From Hirsutella rhossiliensis (lineage: Eukaryota > Ascomycota > Sordariomycetes > Hypocreales > Ophiocordycipitaceae): a DNA stretch of 64,000 nt. Below are positions 35,601 through 48,914 of this stretch, piece by piece. How positions within the stretch are numbered: the stretch's first letter is position 1; the number at the start of each line of letters is the position of its first letter. Location: positions 1,284,501-1,348,500 of the forward strand of contig NW_025408682.1 in the NCBI RefSeq assembly GCF_020360975.1, written 5' to 3'. The notes below the pieces were generated by a model. That model did no database searches. It was given only the letters and a program-made list of their open reading frames with translations, and was not told the DNA's origin. A program made the translations under genes and the position numbers.

Positions 35601-38600
35601 ACCTTGGTCAAGGATGAAACGCGAACGAAATCGCCGGGCTACCCTCTCGTCTCCAGGCATGAAGATGGGAAGAGGATGAAACGCGGCCAGGATGCTGCTG
35701 CGTATTTCCCCGAGGGCAATCAGACCAGAGTATTTGAAATTCCGAAAAGCTTAGACGGTCGGTTGTCAAGTACCCCCTCGGTCAGGGATAGCTCTGTCAA
35801 AGTTCGTTATTCCGTCACCAGCGTCGGAGCCCTCGGGGCGAGGAGGTTCGTCATCCAATTGATACCGAAGCCGAGGTTGGCGCTGCGTCTGGAGGGGGCA
35901 AGGGCGTATGTCGAGTGGAATCAAGCAGTGAGTTTTATATCGGACTCACCATGGTCAGAGGAGAAGAGGCTTTGTCTGACCTCTTGGACGAACCCGTCTA
36001 CTCTCTATGTTTGGCTGATCCTCATCCCAGCTGTGGACTGCACTCAGACGGAGTGCATCTCAGCCAACAGATACCCCAAACTCGCACCTCCAAGACACCC
36101 CTCACTCTCCCAAAAATAGGAAACCTGGCAAGGGCGGTCACAAGCCTAGCCTGGACTGATCTTTTTTTGTCAAACATGAAGCAGGCTGAATTATTTTTAA
36201 TGTGCGATGCTGAGTGGGCAAGAGGAGTCGGCTGACGCCTTGTTCACGTACTGGAGTCCTTGTCTCCCCAGAGTATCGGATTGGGTATCGGATAGACGCC
36301 TGGATCCCATCCGATCAGGGCCCGCCCGGATACGGTCTGCCACCGGAGATGAAGAATAGAACGTCGCTGCCAAGGCTGGCCGAGACGATAGGAAGAAGCC
36401 AGCCGTCGACCAACTCGCAAGCGTGAGTCTGAGGCAGCACCTCGAGTCCCCTAGTGTCTGGTGTCTCTTTGCCAGCGTCGTATTACCCCCCTACCTGGCA
36501 AGCGTTTCGAAGATTGCGCGAACCGGCGGCCTCTGGAAGGAGGCGATGGCTTGAAGCAAGGCACCTATCTACCCTCCACGTGTGTGGCCGTCCAGTCGAA
36601 AGTCGCTTCTCGAATCCGGTAGCGCATACAACGGCAGCATAGATACTGTCTGGGTGCCCGGGGGACTGGAAACGCGACTCTGAGGTCGGAGCCAGGCGTC
36701 GTGTGTATCGGTTTTGCCCATTTCGGCGCCCCCATCCCCACCGCCAATGGCACCCTTGACATGACACCGGCATCCTCCGCAGTGAGACATTTCCCCTTTG
36801 GGGCGAAGGGCCTGTCTTTAGCGTTGAGCCAGGATCGGTAGGTATCGCCCGCGGGAACCAGGTAGAGGATACATGCTTAACCTGCTTTACCTAGGGGCTT
36901 CGAGTGTTAGTATTCCGTAGTCGCGGGCAGCGGGTCGAGATATCATGTCGAGCATACGGAACCGCCGTTGGAGATTGGCCGGTGCCCTACAAAGCATAAC
37001 TCTAAAAGCAATCCAGAATGGGATCGTCAATCAGGGTCCCTCAAGGGCGCGGCAGCCAAGAGCACCCGAGTTCGATTTCCGCGCCGATTACGAGAAAGGC
37101 CAAAGAGCAGCATGTGTCCATCGCGACCGACGGCCGGCCCCCTTTTCTCTTCCTGAGCATACACGATGCGTATCGGAGCGAGAGAAGCCGCCCATTCGTC
37201 TTCGCTGCAACCCTCCCCTCCCCTCCCTTCAGAGGCATTCCACTCAGCTCGTCAATGCCAACCAGTGCCTGCGACCGTGAACCTTTTTTTCCTTTCCCTT
37301 GCCGGTCGCCGGGGGGCCCGCTTCTCCCCGCCGTGCCGCAAATCTGCGAGCGTCCCAGCTGACTCTTTCGGACTCGTCCCCTTGACCTTTTTCCAGCTTG
37401 TGTCCCCCAGCCTCCTTAACGCCATCCGTCTGTTCCCCATGGCAGCAGCTTCTTTTGTCCCCGGGCTCAAACCTCTTTTGACGGCCCCCTGCCTTGTACA
37501 TACGCGCAGTGTAACCTTTTCACCGCCCCTTGGCGCAATGCAAGACAGAGTGAGCGAGTGCCAAGTGCGATAGCAGCAACGTGGGGCTGGTTGAAGAATG
37601 CGTCTCCATCTTTGCTAGCGTGGGCGACGATGAGCGAAGGGAAAAAGAGCATCGCCCATATCGAAGCCGGTGGAGCTTTTCGCTGTCGCCTGTACCAAGT
37701 ATACGTGGTTGTCTGGTATAGCTATACCATGCTGCGGTTATAGATACATACGTAGACTCCTTTCATGGCTCTACTGTCTCCGTGTCTCCTCTCTCGCGGC
37801 AACGCATTCCGTCCAGGCAACATCCTTCGTGGTGGCAGGGCCCCGTCGGCCATGTATGTACACATATCCATGAGCCGGAGCAAATCCGCAGCTCCGGGAC
37901 AGATCGCGTGCGGCCACGGGCATGACCTGCCTATGGTTCGGGCAGACCCTTGGACGAGAGCCGCAGTAACCGGCGTGAATCGAATGATCAGCGTCGCTCC
38001 CGCTTGGCTCACATGGCGCCAGGTAGGCTGGTCTCCATCTCGTACCGCAGATGCCTGCCGATACGCGGACGGTAGATGGAGCGAGATGCATAGCATAGTC
38101 GCAGCGGCCCAGGGCTCGTCGTCGATAGTCGCCCGGCGGACCCATGGCTTGGCACAAGGTGCAGTTTGTTGATATAGTGCCGCGATGCTATTGAATGCCC
38201 CCTCTCCCTTGTAGCCATCTCGGAACCTTGTGGCCCCCATGCAGTCTCGACGCAGGCTATAGGATGTGCATGCAGGTCGAGGCTCCGAGGGAAATGGCTC
38301 GATATAGACTTTGGCGCCGCCTAACCGACATGAGCTGGCCCGGAAGACACACGGCATGTACGATCCGTACATGGTACATCCATCCATGCATTATGTGCCG
38401 ATATGCAGTCCGGCTGCCGCTGGTTGCAGTCCAAACGGCTCTCGCCTCCTCGCTCGGCTGGTGTCAAGAGACAGAGCACATACATGACACAATGCTACAT
38501 GCACGAATAGTTGCCCTCCCCGAGGACCACCAAAAAAGGCTCGTTAGGGGCAGATCTGCCGGCCTTGGTGGCTGGGTGGCTGTAAGAGAAAAGGAGAGCC

Positions 38601-39041
38601 ACATGACGGGTGCATGACTCGGCCCAGGGCTCCAAAACCAACCCCCCCCCCCCCCCCGGCTCTCCTTGAATCGCACGTATCAGCAGCCGTTGGAATCAAA
38701 CCATAACAAGCCTGGTGCCTCTTTGTCTGCATTTACGTACTTGTAAAAGGGAAAAGGTGGGTCGAGGGCTCTTGTTGAGCGCTGCCAATTCTGGCCCTCC
38801 CTCTCTCCCCTACATCTACACCCCCCCCGGTTCTTCTTCTTCTTCTCTTCGCCTGTCCGAAAAAAAAAATACACAACGTATAGTACCCCCCACAAGTGAA
38901 ACCCACCGCATAGTTGTCGATCATTTCCCCCTCTTCTTCGGATGCTGCACGTCAAGGCCCTGTTGCTCTGTCGTGGCTAGCTAGATCGTCTGGTTTTGCC
39001 TTGGCCGTCTTCTTCGTGGCCTATCCTGTTGTATAACTGCT

Positions 39042-39067
39042 ACCTACCTACCTACCTACCTACCTAC
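39042..39067. repeat. TACC tetranucleotide microsatellite
   Basis: Six tandem TACC units, about 440 bp beyond the 3' end of the C2H2 gene. Confidence 0.85.
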
Positions 39068-39503
39068 GCTCTTGCACTGGATCGATGGCGTGGGAATTCA
39101 AACGAGACCAAAACGAAAGTCGTCAACACGCCGTCATCGAGGCAGAAGGGGGTGTCCTGACTGGTTCCTCACGCCTTTCCACGCAGTAAGCACGTCACAA
39201 GACAGACTGGAGCATCTTAAGCAGGATAGCGATCGTAGTGGTATTTTGAAAAACGAGGGCCCAAGCCTGCGTCGAGTCTGGTACATAGCGACTGTTGGTA
39301 TTTTGCTCCCTGTACTCCGTCCATTCCCAGTCCCGTTCAACGCCACGCAAATGCTAAAGTCCAGACCATCGCTTGCTCTGCCCTTGATTTCCTCAACGCA
39401 ACGCCGTGAATTATAAATGTGGCTTTTGGCGCAGCAGTCGCGTCATCACTGCCGACCCCAGCCACCGCCCCAGATGGCTCCTTTCCCTTCATACCCAAGG
39501 TCA

Positions 39504-40512
39504 TCAAGAGACATGTGATGTCCTCGCGCTGCCGGCGTCAAAGCTGTGGCAACCCCGCTCGTGACGCTTCATATTGCTGCGTACGCTGAAGGCCTTGCCG
39601 CAGCCGGCGTGCGGGCACTTGAACGGCTTCTCCCCGGTGTGCGAGTGGCTATGGATCCGCAGGCTGCTCGGTCGGCTAAAGGCTTTGTTGCACGTCTGGC
39701 AGATGTACCGGTCCTGGTTCTGCGCGTAGCCAGCCCCGTGCGACGGGCTGAGGTAGTGGTGGTGCTGCCACGGGTTGGCCCCGGACGACGGGGCCACCAC
39801 GACGGGGATGGACAGCGGCGGGAAGCTTTGAGGGAGCGGCTGCTGGTAATACAGGTTGGAGATTTGCGGGTGCGGAGATGCCGTGGTTTGCAAGGGCGAC
39901 TGATAGTAGTTGCCTACCGGAGGCTGGGTCGAAAAGGGGCTCGGGGAAAAGGACTGGTGGCGGACAGGAGGCCGGCCCCCTCCAATCGAGTGTCGGTGGA
40001 AGTCGGTCTCGAGGGGAGGAGTCGTCTCGTAGAAGCGGCCGGACGCACCAGCCGAGACGCCCGAGAGCAAGTTTACGGGCTTGCTCAGTGGCGAACTGTA
40101 ACTGTCGAATGCGGCGTCGGCTCCCATGGGCGGTGTCGGGGGCATGCCCCGCTGCTGCCAGGATTTCGTGTAGCTCGAGGCCGGACGACTATCGGCATAA
40201 GGCGTCTCCTGGCGGGTGTGGTACGAGGTTGAGCCAGCAACTGGGAGGCCCGGTTAGTGCTTTGTCCTTTTCATCAAGGGAAATGGGCGCATGCATACCT
40301 TCGGCACGAGGGGACCCGGTCTGAGAGGCGAGAGAAGGCTCGTTTGTCGGCGATCCAGCGTCGACCATGCCCAGAAGCTTTGAGATGGAGGGAAGAGAGC
40401 ACCTCGAGTCTTCCATCGGAGGTGAAGGAGGCGGTTGTGGCAGCTGAGTGTGACGGAAGTAGTCGCTGTGAGGCGACATGAACTGCGTAGTTGACATTAA
40501 TGATGCGGCCAT
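39504..40512 (-). CDS. C2H2 zinc-finger transcription factor (two C-terminal fingers)
   Basis: Two minus-strand exons, 40299-40512 and 39504-40240, with a GTATGC...CCCAG intron between, join in frame for 316 aa. The N-terminus has a Pro-rich segment and a motif SLPSISKLLGMVD seen in several fungal regulators. The middle is Pro/Ser/Gln/Tyr-rich and probably disordered. Two tandem C2H2 fingers lie near the C-terminus: YICQTCNKAFSRPSSLRIHSHSH and FKCPHAGCGKAFSVRSNMKRHERGCH, joined by a TGEKP linker. Two-finger proteins of this size in fungi often control conidiation or stress (FlbC- and Con7-like classes are comparable), but I cannot name the orthologue. The gene is flanked by about 8 kb without genes on each side, which suggests an extended control region. 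Confidence 0.88.
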
Positions 40513-43500
40513 GGTTGCTGAGCCTCAAGACGTCAGGGTCTGAGGATGATTATAGAGGCCTAAGTGTGTATTTGCTGAGCAGTAGTAGTAATAGTAGTAG
40601 AAGTTGTTGTAGAAAGGACAGAATAGAGCACCGGACTTGGTTTGGGAGGATGGAGATGGATGGCGTATGTAATTAATTTGAATAGAGACGGAGATCCGAG
40701 GGCTTGGGATGGACGGGGGTCAACGACGTATAAGTATGCCCGAGAGTCATTCCGCAGTAATAAAGTAGGCTAGAGGGAGAGCGGAGACAGAAATCAGATC
40801 TGAAGTACGCGGTGATCCATAGCTGGTCCACGTCTTGTCACAAAAGTCGGCAGTGGGCCCTGACAAGACTTTGTCCATCGGGGGTGTGTACGGGAAACCT
40901 GGGACGAAGAAAGAAACGGCGCAGGGGGAGTGTGTGAGAAGGAGAGGAGAAGGGAGAAGGGTGTGGGGGGGGGTATACGGGCTTGTCACCGGCAGCTGGA
41001 AACAGCCAGCGAGGCTGCCGGAGATGCCCAGCATTGTCCCAACAAGGTTGGTTGATGAGCTTGGCTGGGATGGCCTTTGTTACCGGTACATGATAAGGGT
41101 GGGAATGGGGTGAAGATTCCTTGCCGTCCAAGTACAGGGGGGCGCCAAGGAGGAGGAGTGCGGCCAAGGGGTGCGAACCAAGAGTCTGTGTGTGCCTTGC
41201 CAGACAGCAAGCCAAGGAGTACGGAGTACATTCGACACAAGACGTCATGCTGGCCTAGTCGGACTCCCAAGGGTCGTGCGGGTGGCCGAAAAATGATGAT
41301 GGTAGTGGTGGTGGTGTGTGTCGTGGTCAAACGGCCGGGTGGATGTCTTCAATGCATGGGCCGGAAGAAACGTGATCCTTGCCCTGCACCACCCCATCAT
41401 TGCCGCCATGCTTCTCTCCGCCTTCTAGCGTCCCAATGACACATGCTGTGCGTGCTGTACACATGGTGCGCACAACAACTCTTGTTTGGCCCGTCAGGGG
41501 CATCGAGGACACGACTGCGCTGCATCCTCCAGGCGCTGCAGTCTGTCGTGCCACGCACAAGCCCATCTCATGGGCCCTTTTCGAGACCATTCTTCTTCTC
41601 CTCCTCTCCTGCTCCTCCAGGGGTCGTAGATCAAGGCCCTGTGCGACCGGATGTCGGGCTGATCTTATGCCGGTTCTGGCCCCTGCGACAAGGGGGGGGG
41701 AGGGGGGGCGTGGGAGTGTGATTGAGGCTAGCCGTTCGTGGGCAGCCTTGTGAGGTCTCATTCTTGGCACCGGCCCTCCGAGCCCCGGCATTGACTGGCC
41801 AAACTCCTTTACCCCACGACTAGCCGGCACCGTCGATGCTGCTCGCAGGAGTGTTTCGGGTGCCTCTACAGCTGAGAGTATCACATCGAAACGCCAACCT
41901 TCCCAGCTTGAGAAGTCATCGGCTGTCAGAACAGACGCTCATTCACCGGACCCCTTCTCAAGTTAAGCTTAGCTGCCGTGTCGGTCGTCGGCTGACCAGC
42001 CTCTTGGCCAACCTGCCATGGCACCTCTGACACTGGCTTCTCGACTGCGCGGCCCGAGGCCTCCCGTCCAGCTGTGGCGACCTTGTCCGTGAGCAATGGT
42101 CCCCTTCGTGTTGCCAGACGTCTGCCACCCGCAACAACATCAGAGTTCACGGGCCACCACCGCCTGCATTTCGAGCGGTGGAATTCTTCGAGCGACGGGC
42201 AACAGAGCGGCGTCAATTCCTGATCTTGGCCGTTTGATCGGCTAATGTGCTGGTCGTCGCTGCCGACACCTGAGAGCCTTGGCCACCTGCAGCAAGGCAA
42301 GCCGCATTTTCGGCTGCGCGCTCGACCCGCTCCCGCTTTGCTCCTTGACCGCGGCAAGATCCGTTATTCGCGTTTGCAAATTGCTCTACTCCGTAGGCGC
42401 CCACGTTACAGGCTGGGACAGGAGCACTGCTCCATCTGGCGTCCAGGGATTCCTCGGGCGAATCGGCGCAGCGACTTGCCCAGCAGAGCCGCTTCAGATG
42501 CAAGGAACGTGTCTCGCTGCACCCGCCTTGCATGGATAGTGGAATGGGCAGCCAACGGCATGCTCTTCAGCACAAAATATGCTGAAGGGCTTGAACACGT
42601 CGACAAAAGTCCGCAGTCGTCCACACCGCGCTTCTGACCGCTCGTCAGTTAGAAAGATGGGAGCCTGACACGGCCCGCGGAGCAAGTTGAGACGGCGAAG
42701 CTGACCGGTCTCTCGATGGCCCTGGCTCTTGGTACGACTGCTCAATCTCTGCACCGTCACGCTCACTGACCTGTTTGAGTTGGTACATGGCAGCGCCTCG
42801 ATTGCAGGTGCCACCGTCTTGATCCTTGTAGCCTGACAAGTGACAGCCGTACCATCGGCCTCGAGCCGTTTGCAACTCCGCTGTCAGCCCCAAGCAAAGC
42901 TACGTTGCAGCGCGTTTTGGTGAACAAGCTCCGTGAAGCTCATGCTCACCAAGCAGTGCCTGAGGCTACTCAGAGCCTTCACTTCTGTGCCTTAATGGCG
43001 CAGACTCGAGCATAACCGGCCTTGAGCTGCAACCTTCGGCCATGAAGTCCAGACAGGAGAGCACGGCCGGTTGTGGAGGAAGACATCACCCAGAAGAAAC
43101 GGGAGGCAGCGACGAGTCGGGGACTGCGGCGTCACGGGTCCTCAGTGTTGGCTCGCCCTCACATCACATCATTACGTGCTGGCCCCTGACCATGTTAATT
43201 TGGTCCGACGCTTCGGGGCAGACGCTTGGCCGCATCGTTGGCGGTGAGCCGCAGGTAGTGCCGGGCCAACTTCCCGAACAGGCGCTGGGGCAAACGGCCT
43301 GGCGCCGACCAGCCTTGCATTTGGCAAGAAGGAGGTCAATGGCCATGCGGATGTGCTGGCTTGGTGCATCCGTGGGGCGGCGCGGTGCGGACTGGCGCCT
43401 CCCAACAGCACGAGGAGCAGTGGGGGTTGTCACCTTGCAGGCAAAGGCGCCGGATGAAGATCCGCTGATCCCTTTCTTGACCGTCGTCTTTGAAATGGAT

Positions 43501-46500
43501 GAGGCTGAAGCTTGCAGAGCTCGGGGCAGTTCGACACAGTGGAGTAGACGGAGGAACGTGACGGCGGCCTGGATTTCAAGGCACGCCGCCGCGGCACGCG
43601 CAACGGGAAGGAAGCACCGATCCATGGATGCAATGGGCAAGCACAGCAAAGCATGTCTTGGCCAGACCTTTCAAAGTGACCGCCTCTACCATTTTCGCTG
43701 CTCGGCAGACATCCAGCCGCTCCACCGAGGACCGGCGTTGTAAAGCCAAGGGAGTAGCCGCGGAGAACGACTCGGCGCCAGTTCATCAAGTCCATGAGAT
43801 GCTGACCTTGGCACTGCAAGCAGCTCCTCCCTCAGCCAGCCCTGACCGCCTCGGGCGGCAGCTTTCCTCATTCTCCTACGGCGCGAATACGGACTTGACA
43901 TGGCCTGACGGGCTTCCAAACCCTTGACCAAGAGACGGAAATGACCGGCTTGAGCTTGTAATAACGTCAAGGGGCTTGGCTATGGCCAAGATATGCTGGG
44001 CGCTCTGCCGCCCTTTTCTACGCCCGTCATGCGGCCGGATGCATCCCCAGACTGGGGGGACCTGGCACAGCATCGCAATGGCATGCCAGGATCCAGGGTG
44101 GTGAATAACACCAACACGAGAAGCCCTGATAAGCCGAGTCCGACGACACTAACTCATGTCCTGCGTGAGCCTGTCTGCTAATGACTTTGAATGTCGTCGT
44201 TTGTAGCACGACGGATCCGATGCCCGCCGCACCGCTTAAACTGACTCGATGGATGGACCCCAGCCTCTTGTCAGTGTCGGCTCCCGCCGCCCACCCCCGC
44301 GGCTGATCCATCACCTTGCCCTGGTCCCATTGTTTCTGCAATCTGTGCCATCGGAACGCTCTTCCGCCACCCTCCCTAGACGGCCGACGCACACGGAACG
44401 CGACCGTGCGTGCTTCCGGGTGCCCAGGCAAACGGAAAAAGGAAAAAAGAAGCTCTTCGCTCTGGCGAAATGACCAAGGAGCAGTGAGTTTCGGCTCGCC
44501 TCAGCCATCCTGGTCCAAGGCGACGATCCAGACAGGAAGCCCCCCTGGCCCGTTCACGCGACACGTGGAGTGCCACCTTGTGCAAAGCCACTTGCCCTTG
44601 CATGAGCTCGGGGACCTGCTTGCTATGGCTCTGGCTCTGGCTCTGGCTCTGGCCCTTGGTGGTTGAATAGTAATTAACCATCGCGCCATGCGCATGGCCC
44701 TGAGCGTCTCTCGACGCAGCGAGCCAGGCGCTTGCCTCTCGAGGAACCTGCACGGATTCGTCTTGGAAGGTCGACCGGCTGTCGCCCTCGTGTTGGTAAG
44801 CCTGATTTCGGTCCAAGCTCCATTCTGTGCTTGGCAGTCCGTGCCAGATATCGACGACTCTTCACCACTTGGACCCGTTCCCACGCTTGACCGGCCCAGA
44901 ACCAACACAAGCCCCCCTGCGCACGTAACCATGGATGACGGGCCAAACCCCGCCCAGAGGCCCATCAGTCGGACAGTGGCAAGCGTGGACGCCTTGCGCC
45001 ATTGGACGCTACCCCATGGAAGCTCTCTGCAACCTTTTATGACGGGGGCCAGCCAACTGCTGGAACTTTTGGAAGCTTTTGAGGGTCTAGAGTCGTGTAA
45101 CCCTAGAAGGGTCGAGTCCAATTCGCTGCTGGTGTGACGTGGAGATCGACCTTGCAGGCATGTGCGGCGATCACTCTGCGGCCAGCCTTGTGTCCCACAT
45201 CCCCAGGCCATGCTGCATGCTGGCGGCGCGCCATGATCGTCACAAGCCTGTGGCCGGCCTCCTCTTGCACTTACACAAGTTCTAACGCCCATGCGCTGCA
45301 GGAAACAAAACACAAAACATAAAACACCCAGCACGCATGGGCGTCAAAGGCCCGATTGCGTTTTCCCAGACTTCTCACTGAAGAATCCACGGTGCGTACT
45401 GACTCCTTACTTGCCACTCTCCTCTGCGCAGGTCGACTCCAGCTCAAGCACATAGAGCGAGTCCTCGCGTCAGCCAGTCGAGGGCGATGTGGCATGCCTA
45501 GAGGTCTTCTTGCTCCGCCCGGGATGAGAAATCTTGCTATTGGGAGACAACTAACAAGGTCTGTCTAATTGAGGTCCACTGCCCGAGGATCCGCGCCCCC
45601 ATGCGACCACCATGATGGCGTTTTGCCTCGAAACCGCCCCGGGCAGGAGGTCCAAGAACCTGGACTTGATTCACAATCCCGGGCGCGCATGTGCTCTCCT
45701 CTCCCCAAGTCTTACCCTCGGCATCTTGCGTCCGCCTCACTGGTCGGACCTCAGCGCCTGAACAGTAATTTGCGCAGTGCCAAATGAGCTCAACTGATAC
45801 TGACTTGTCGGATGGAGATGTACAGCATGTGGGAATTATCAGACGTAGCCAGAATGGCCATCGATGACGGCTTCTTCTCGTCTAGTTTGTGTGGTCGTTG
45901 GCGGACGTTGCTTGGTCACAGCTCGCAGAGAGCCTGACCGGGTCTCCAGGAAGCTCGTGACAAATGCAATGGAGGGAAACGCCGATGCATAAGATGGCAG
46001 CCAGGAAATGGGTGCCTTGGACAAACCCTGGCCGGCGATAGCGTACGGTAAAGCCCACGTTCGATGTTGACAGTGCCTTGCAGAGCCCGCGGATCAAGGC
46101 CCCTGATGATGCATGTACATGGCAAGGTAGGAAGCCGCCAATGGGAAGCCCAGGGGCTGACGGACCAGGCCAGAATATCCCAGACGCGAGAGTTGAAAGT
46201 ATCTATGTACGAAGTAGGGCTCAAGGGAGTGCATGCAACCGGCCACATGTCCGAAGTGGCTGCCCAGTCTGGCAGCCGTCGCAACTCGCCCCCTTCCCTG
46301 CCCTTAATCTGGAAAACAAGACACGGGCAGCCTGGAAGACGAGCGAGCTTGCTTCGGGGTACAAACCGGTGGTCCCTTATGTGGTGCCAGGCGTAGCATG
46401 TACGGAGAGTTTCTCTGCGGCTTGCTGCTCTCAAGGTCGGTCAAGGGCGGGAATCCGTCCTGATGCCCAAACGGGCATGATGCGTCATGAGAGCTCGCTC

Positions 46501-48914
46501 TACACCCTTTGGACGGGGCGAGGACAGGAAACATGCAATCGTCCGCTGCATCACGACTTTGCCAGATACGTGTACCCATAGAGATCCCGTGCCGCCTGCG
46601 ACGTTGCGTCTACTCGCGTTATATCGTCTCCGCACCTACAGGACAGCTCACCCCCCTCTTGATTTTCCCGCCAAAGCAAACTCATAGTACCTAGCCACCT
46701 ACCTGCCAGAGTTGGACATCTCGCCAGCAATCCTGCATGAAGAATACAAGCTGGTGTGCAGTAGCTGCTGCTGCATGTACGTCTGTTTCTGGAGTCAGCG
46801 CTGATGGCATGGGGGTGGGGAGGGGGTGCTTTCGACTCCGCGGCGACGCTGCGTTGGCCGAGCTTGAGTGCTTCTGCAGAGCGGGCCATCACACAGGATG
46901 CCTAGGCCGGTCGCAGACGTGAGGTGTCACATGGGGCGGAGTCGAAACCCGTCGGTTGAAAGACGGCTGCCCTCTCCTGGGGGTCGGCAACGAAGGGCGA
47001 GGTGGTTTGCGGCAGGAAGAGCTCTGGTTGCCAGGCCGCCTCAGTCCCATCTGTGCAGAGATGACACCATCGGTGCAAGTGGAGGAGATGAAGAAAGGCC
47101 GAGTTGAGTTTGCTGGCCAGCACGATTCCGGGCACTGGCCTGAGATGAAAGCCATGCACATGCTCCCCTTAAGAAGCAGATAGCGGCGAGGGCCGGCTGT
47201 CGCTGCTCATGAGGCTGCTCCTTTGTTTAGTCGCGCGAGGAACTAGTCTCGTTGGCGTAAGAGGGCCCCCGCCCAACCGCACAAGTCAAGAGCGTAAGCA
47301 GTCATGGGGCAGGGCTGGAGCGGTGTTGACGGAACGAAACGGGCTTCGGCAGGTCGTTTGTCGGCCCTGGCTTGCTTGACGAGAGGGAATCCGGCCGGCA
47401 TGGGTAGGAGTCATGCTGGACCGGGGCGAGATGCCTAGAGGCGGCTGCGTATCTTCGAACCGAGTAGCCGCCAAGCTCTACGGCATGTGCGTAGTCGGAA
47501 AGTCCGGGGAAGATAGCATTGTAGGTTGGGGTGGCGGTCGCGGCAGCGTCGGGACGTGAATCGTGGGGGGAAACAGTTGTAGCTAGCGTGGGATTCAGAG
47601 ATTCTAGAATCCGAGAGTGAAACAGCAGCACGGAAGAAAGATCTGGGGCAAGTGGGGAGAAGGAAAAGAAAGGGAAAGGGGACCCCAGGAACCGCGAATG
47701 AATCGGGGAAGTCCCTATTATTGTCTACTTTGGAGCTGTCAGCCAAGTCTATTAACCGACGATGACTCGTAACGCAAGCTACGACGACAGGGCTGATGCT
47801 CGTAGCGGTCATTTCCGTCGAAGTCCTGGAGGCCCACCGGGTCCTGAAAGCCTGACGGCTCCTGGGGCGGCTATGAACGACGGATGCCCGAGCCCGCAGA
47901 GGAAGACGGAAATGAAGCCGACTTGTAGAGTCAGTATTCCACTCGCCCACAGGGCAAGAAGTAGGCCGTGCTGATCACCCGCCAACTCAAAATCGGTCGC
48001 GGCCGGTCGCGTCTGGAGCGTGCGGAGCCCCTCGGCGTTTCACCGCGGCACGCCACAGGGTCTTTGAGTGCCTGATCGCAGGTGAGTTGAAGTTGTCCCC
48101 GTCGCAGGCTCGCGTGCCGTGCTGTTGGGGCGTGGTGGGCGAAGAGAAAGGAGTCGTGCGAAGGGATGCGCGAAGGCGAAGGCGGAGGAGAATGCAGCAA
48201 CTGGAAAGCGGCACGCAAGTCCTCGCAGGCCTCGTGCTAAGAACAAAATAAAAGTAAAAATAAAAGGCCGTCGGCAGACGACGGGTGTCAAAGTTCACCG
48301 CTCAGGGGGTGGGGTGGCCGAGTGTGTCGTTGCCTGCTGAGTGCTAGCGCATCATCGTCGTCTCAGCGGCATTGGGGGGGGGGGGCCGGTAAAGTACCCT
48401 GCATGGCGGGTGCACGGGGCAAGGTACCCCCCGCAGCGGCCAATCGCGCTGTCGGGCCCGGTACTTGAACGGCTGACCTAATGCACATGTGGTACAGCGC
48501 GGGCGACTCGGAAACACTGGACCGGGCCCGTTTGGGCATGGTGCGGCCTTTACCCTCTGCGGCACGCCCGGCTCTTCTGTTTCCAGGGCAAAGACGCTCG
48601 TGCATCGCGAGCAGGCCGGCGGAGGGAAAGGCGACCGTTTCAAAATACAAATCCCTCTAGGCGCCTCCTCCCATCTCTTATCTGCCGTTCATCTCTCTCT
48701 CGTCTCCTCGTCCCTGTCGTCGCCCAAACACCCATCCTTCGTTTGTCCCCAGCGCCATGCTTGTCGCATTTCCACAGCCCTAAGCAACCACGCCGTCTTC
48801 TGCTGCCTATCTTTCCGTTGGTCGACTGCGCGCGCGCGCGAGAGAGTGAGAGGAAGAGCGAAAGAGAGACGATAATACCCCAGCTCGTGCAAGCACGAAG
48901 AAGGGAGAAAAACA
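40513..48914. other. large gene-free stretch (8.4 kb) between divergent transcription factors
   Basis: No convincing coding gene is seen on either strand. Long ORFs such as 44501-45334 minus and 43042-43743 plus have no domain, overlap others on both strands and look like GC-driven chance ORFs. Simple repeats: TGGCTC units at about 44626-44653, a G-run near 48375-48385, and a GC/GA run at 48828-48850 just upstream of the Zn2Cys6 start. It may serve as a shared or double promoter for the two regulators or hold non-coding transcripts. Confidence 0.5.

Larger units (their letters stand above)
31634..39503. other. large gene-free stretch (7.9 kb) with microsatellites
   Basis: No ORF here shows a domain, signal peptide or exon structure that I can defend. 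The longest ORF (33123-34328) has no ATG at its start and is low-complexity. Simple repeats seen: GGT repeat at 32650-32681, proline-coding CCG/CCA runs near 33520-33590, a C-run at 38641-38656, CTT repeat near 38830-38850 and TACC repeat at 39042-39067. The stretch lies between the CNL1-like gene and the 3' end of the C2H2 gene. It may hold non-coding RNAs or distal control DNA. Confidence 0.5.

Noticed and set aside
44501..45334. 277-codon minus-strand ORF, and the similar ORF at 43042-43743 plus
   Set aside because: No domain, no splice context and competing ORFs on the other strand; treated as non-coding.
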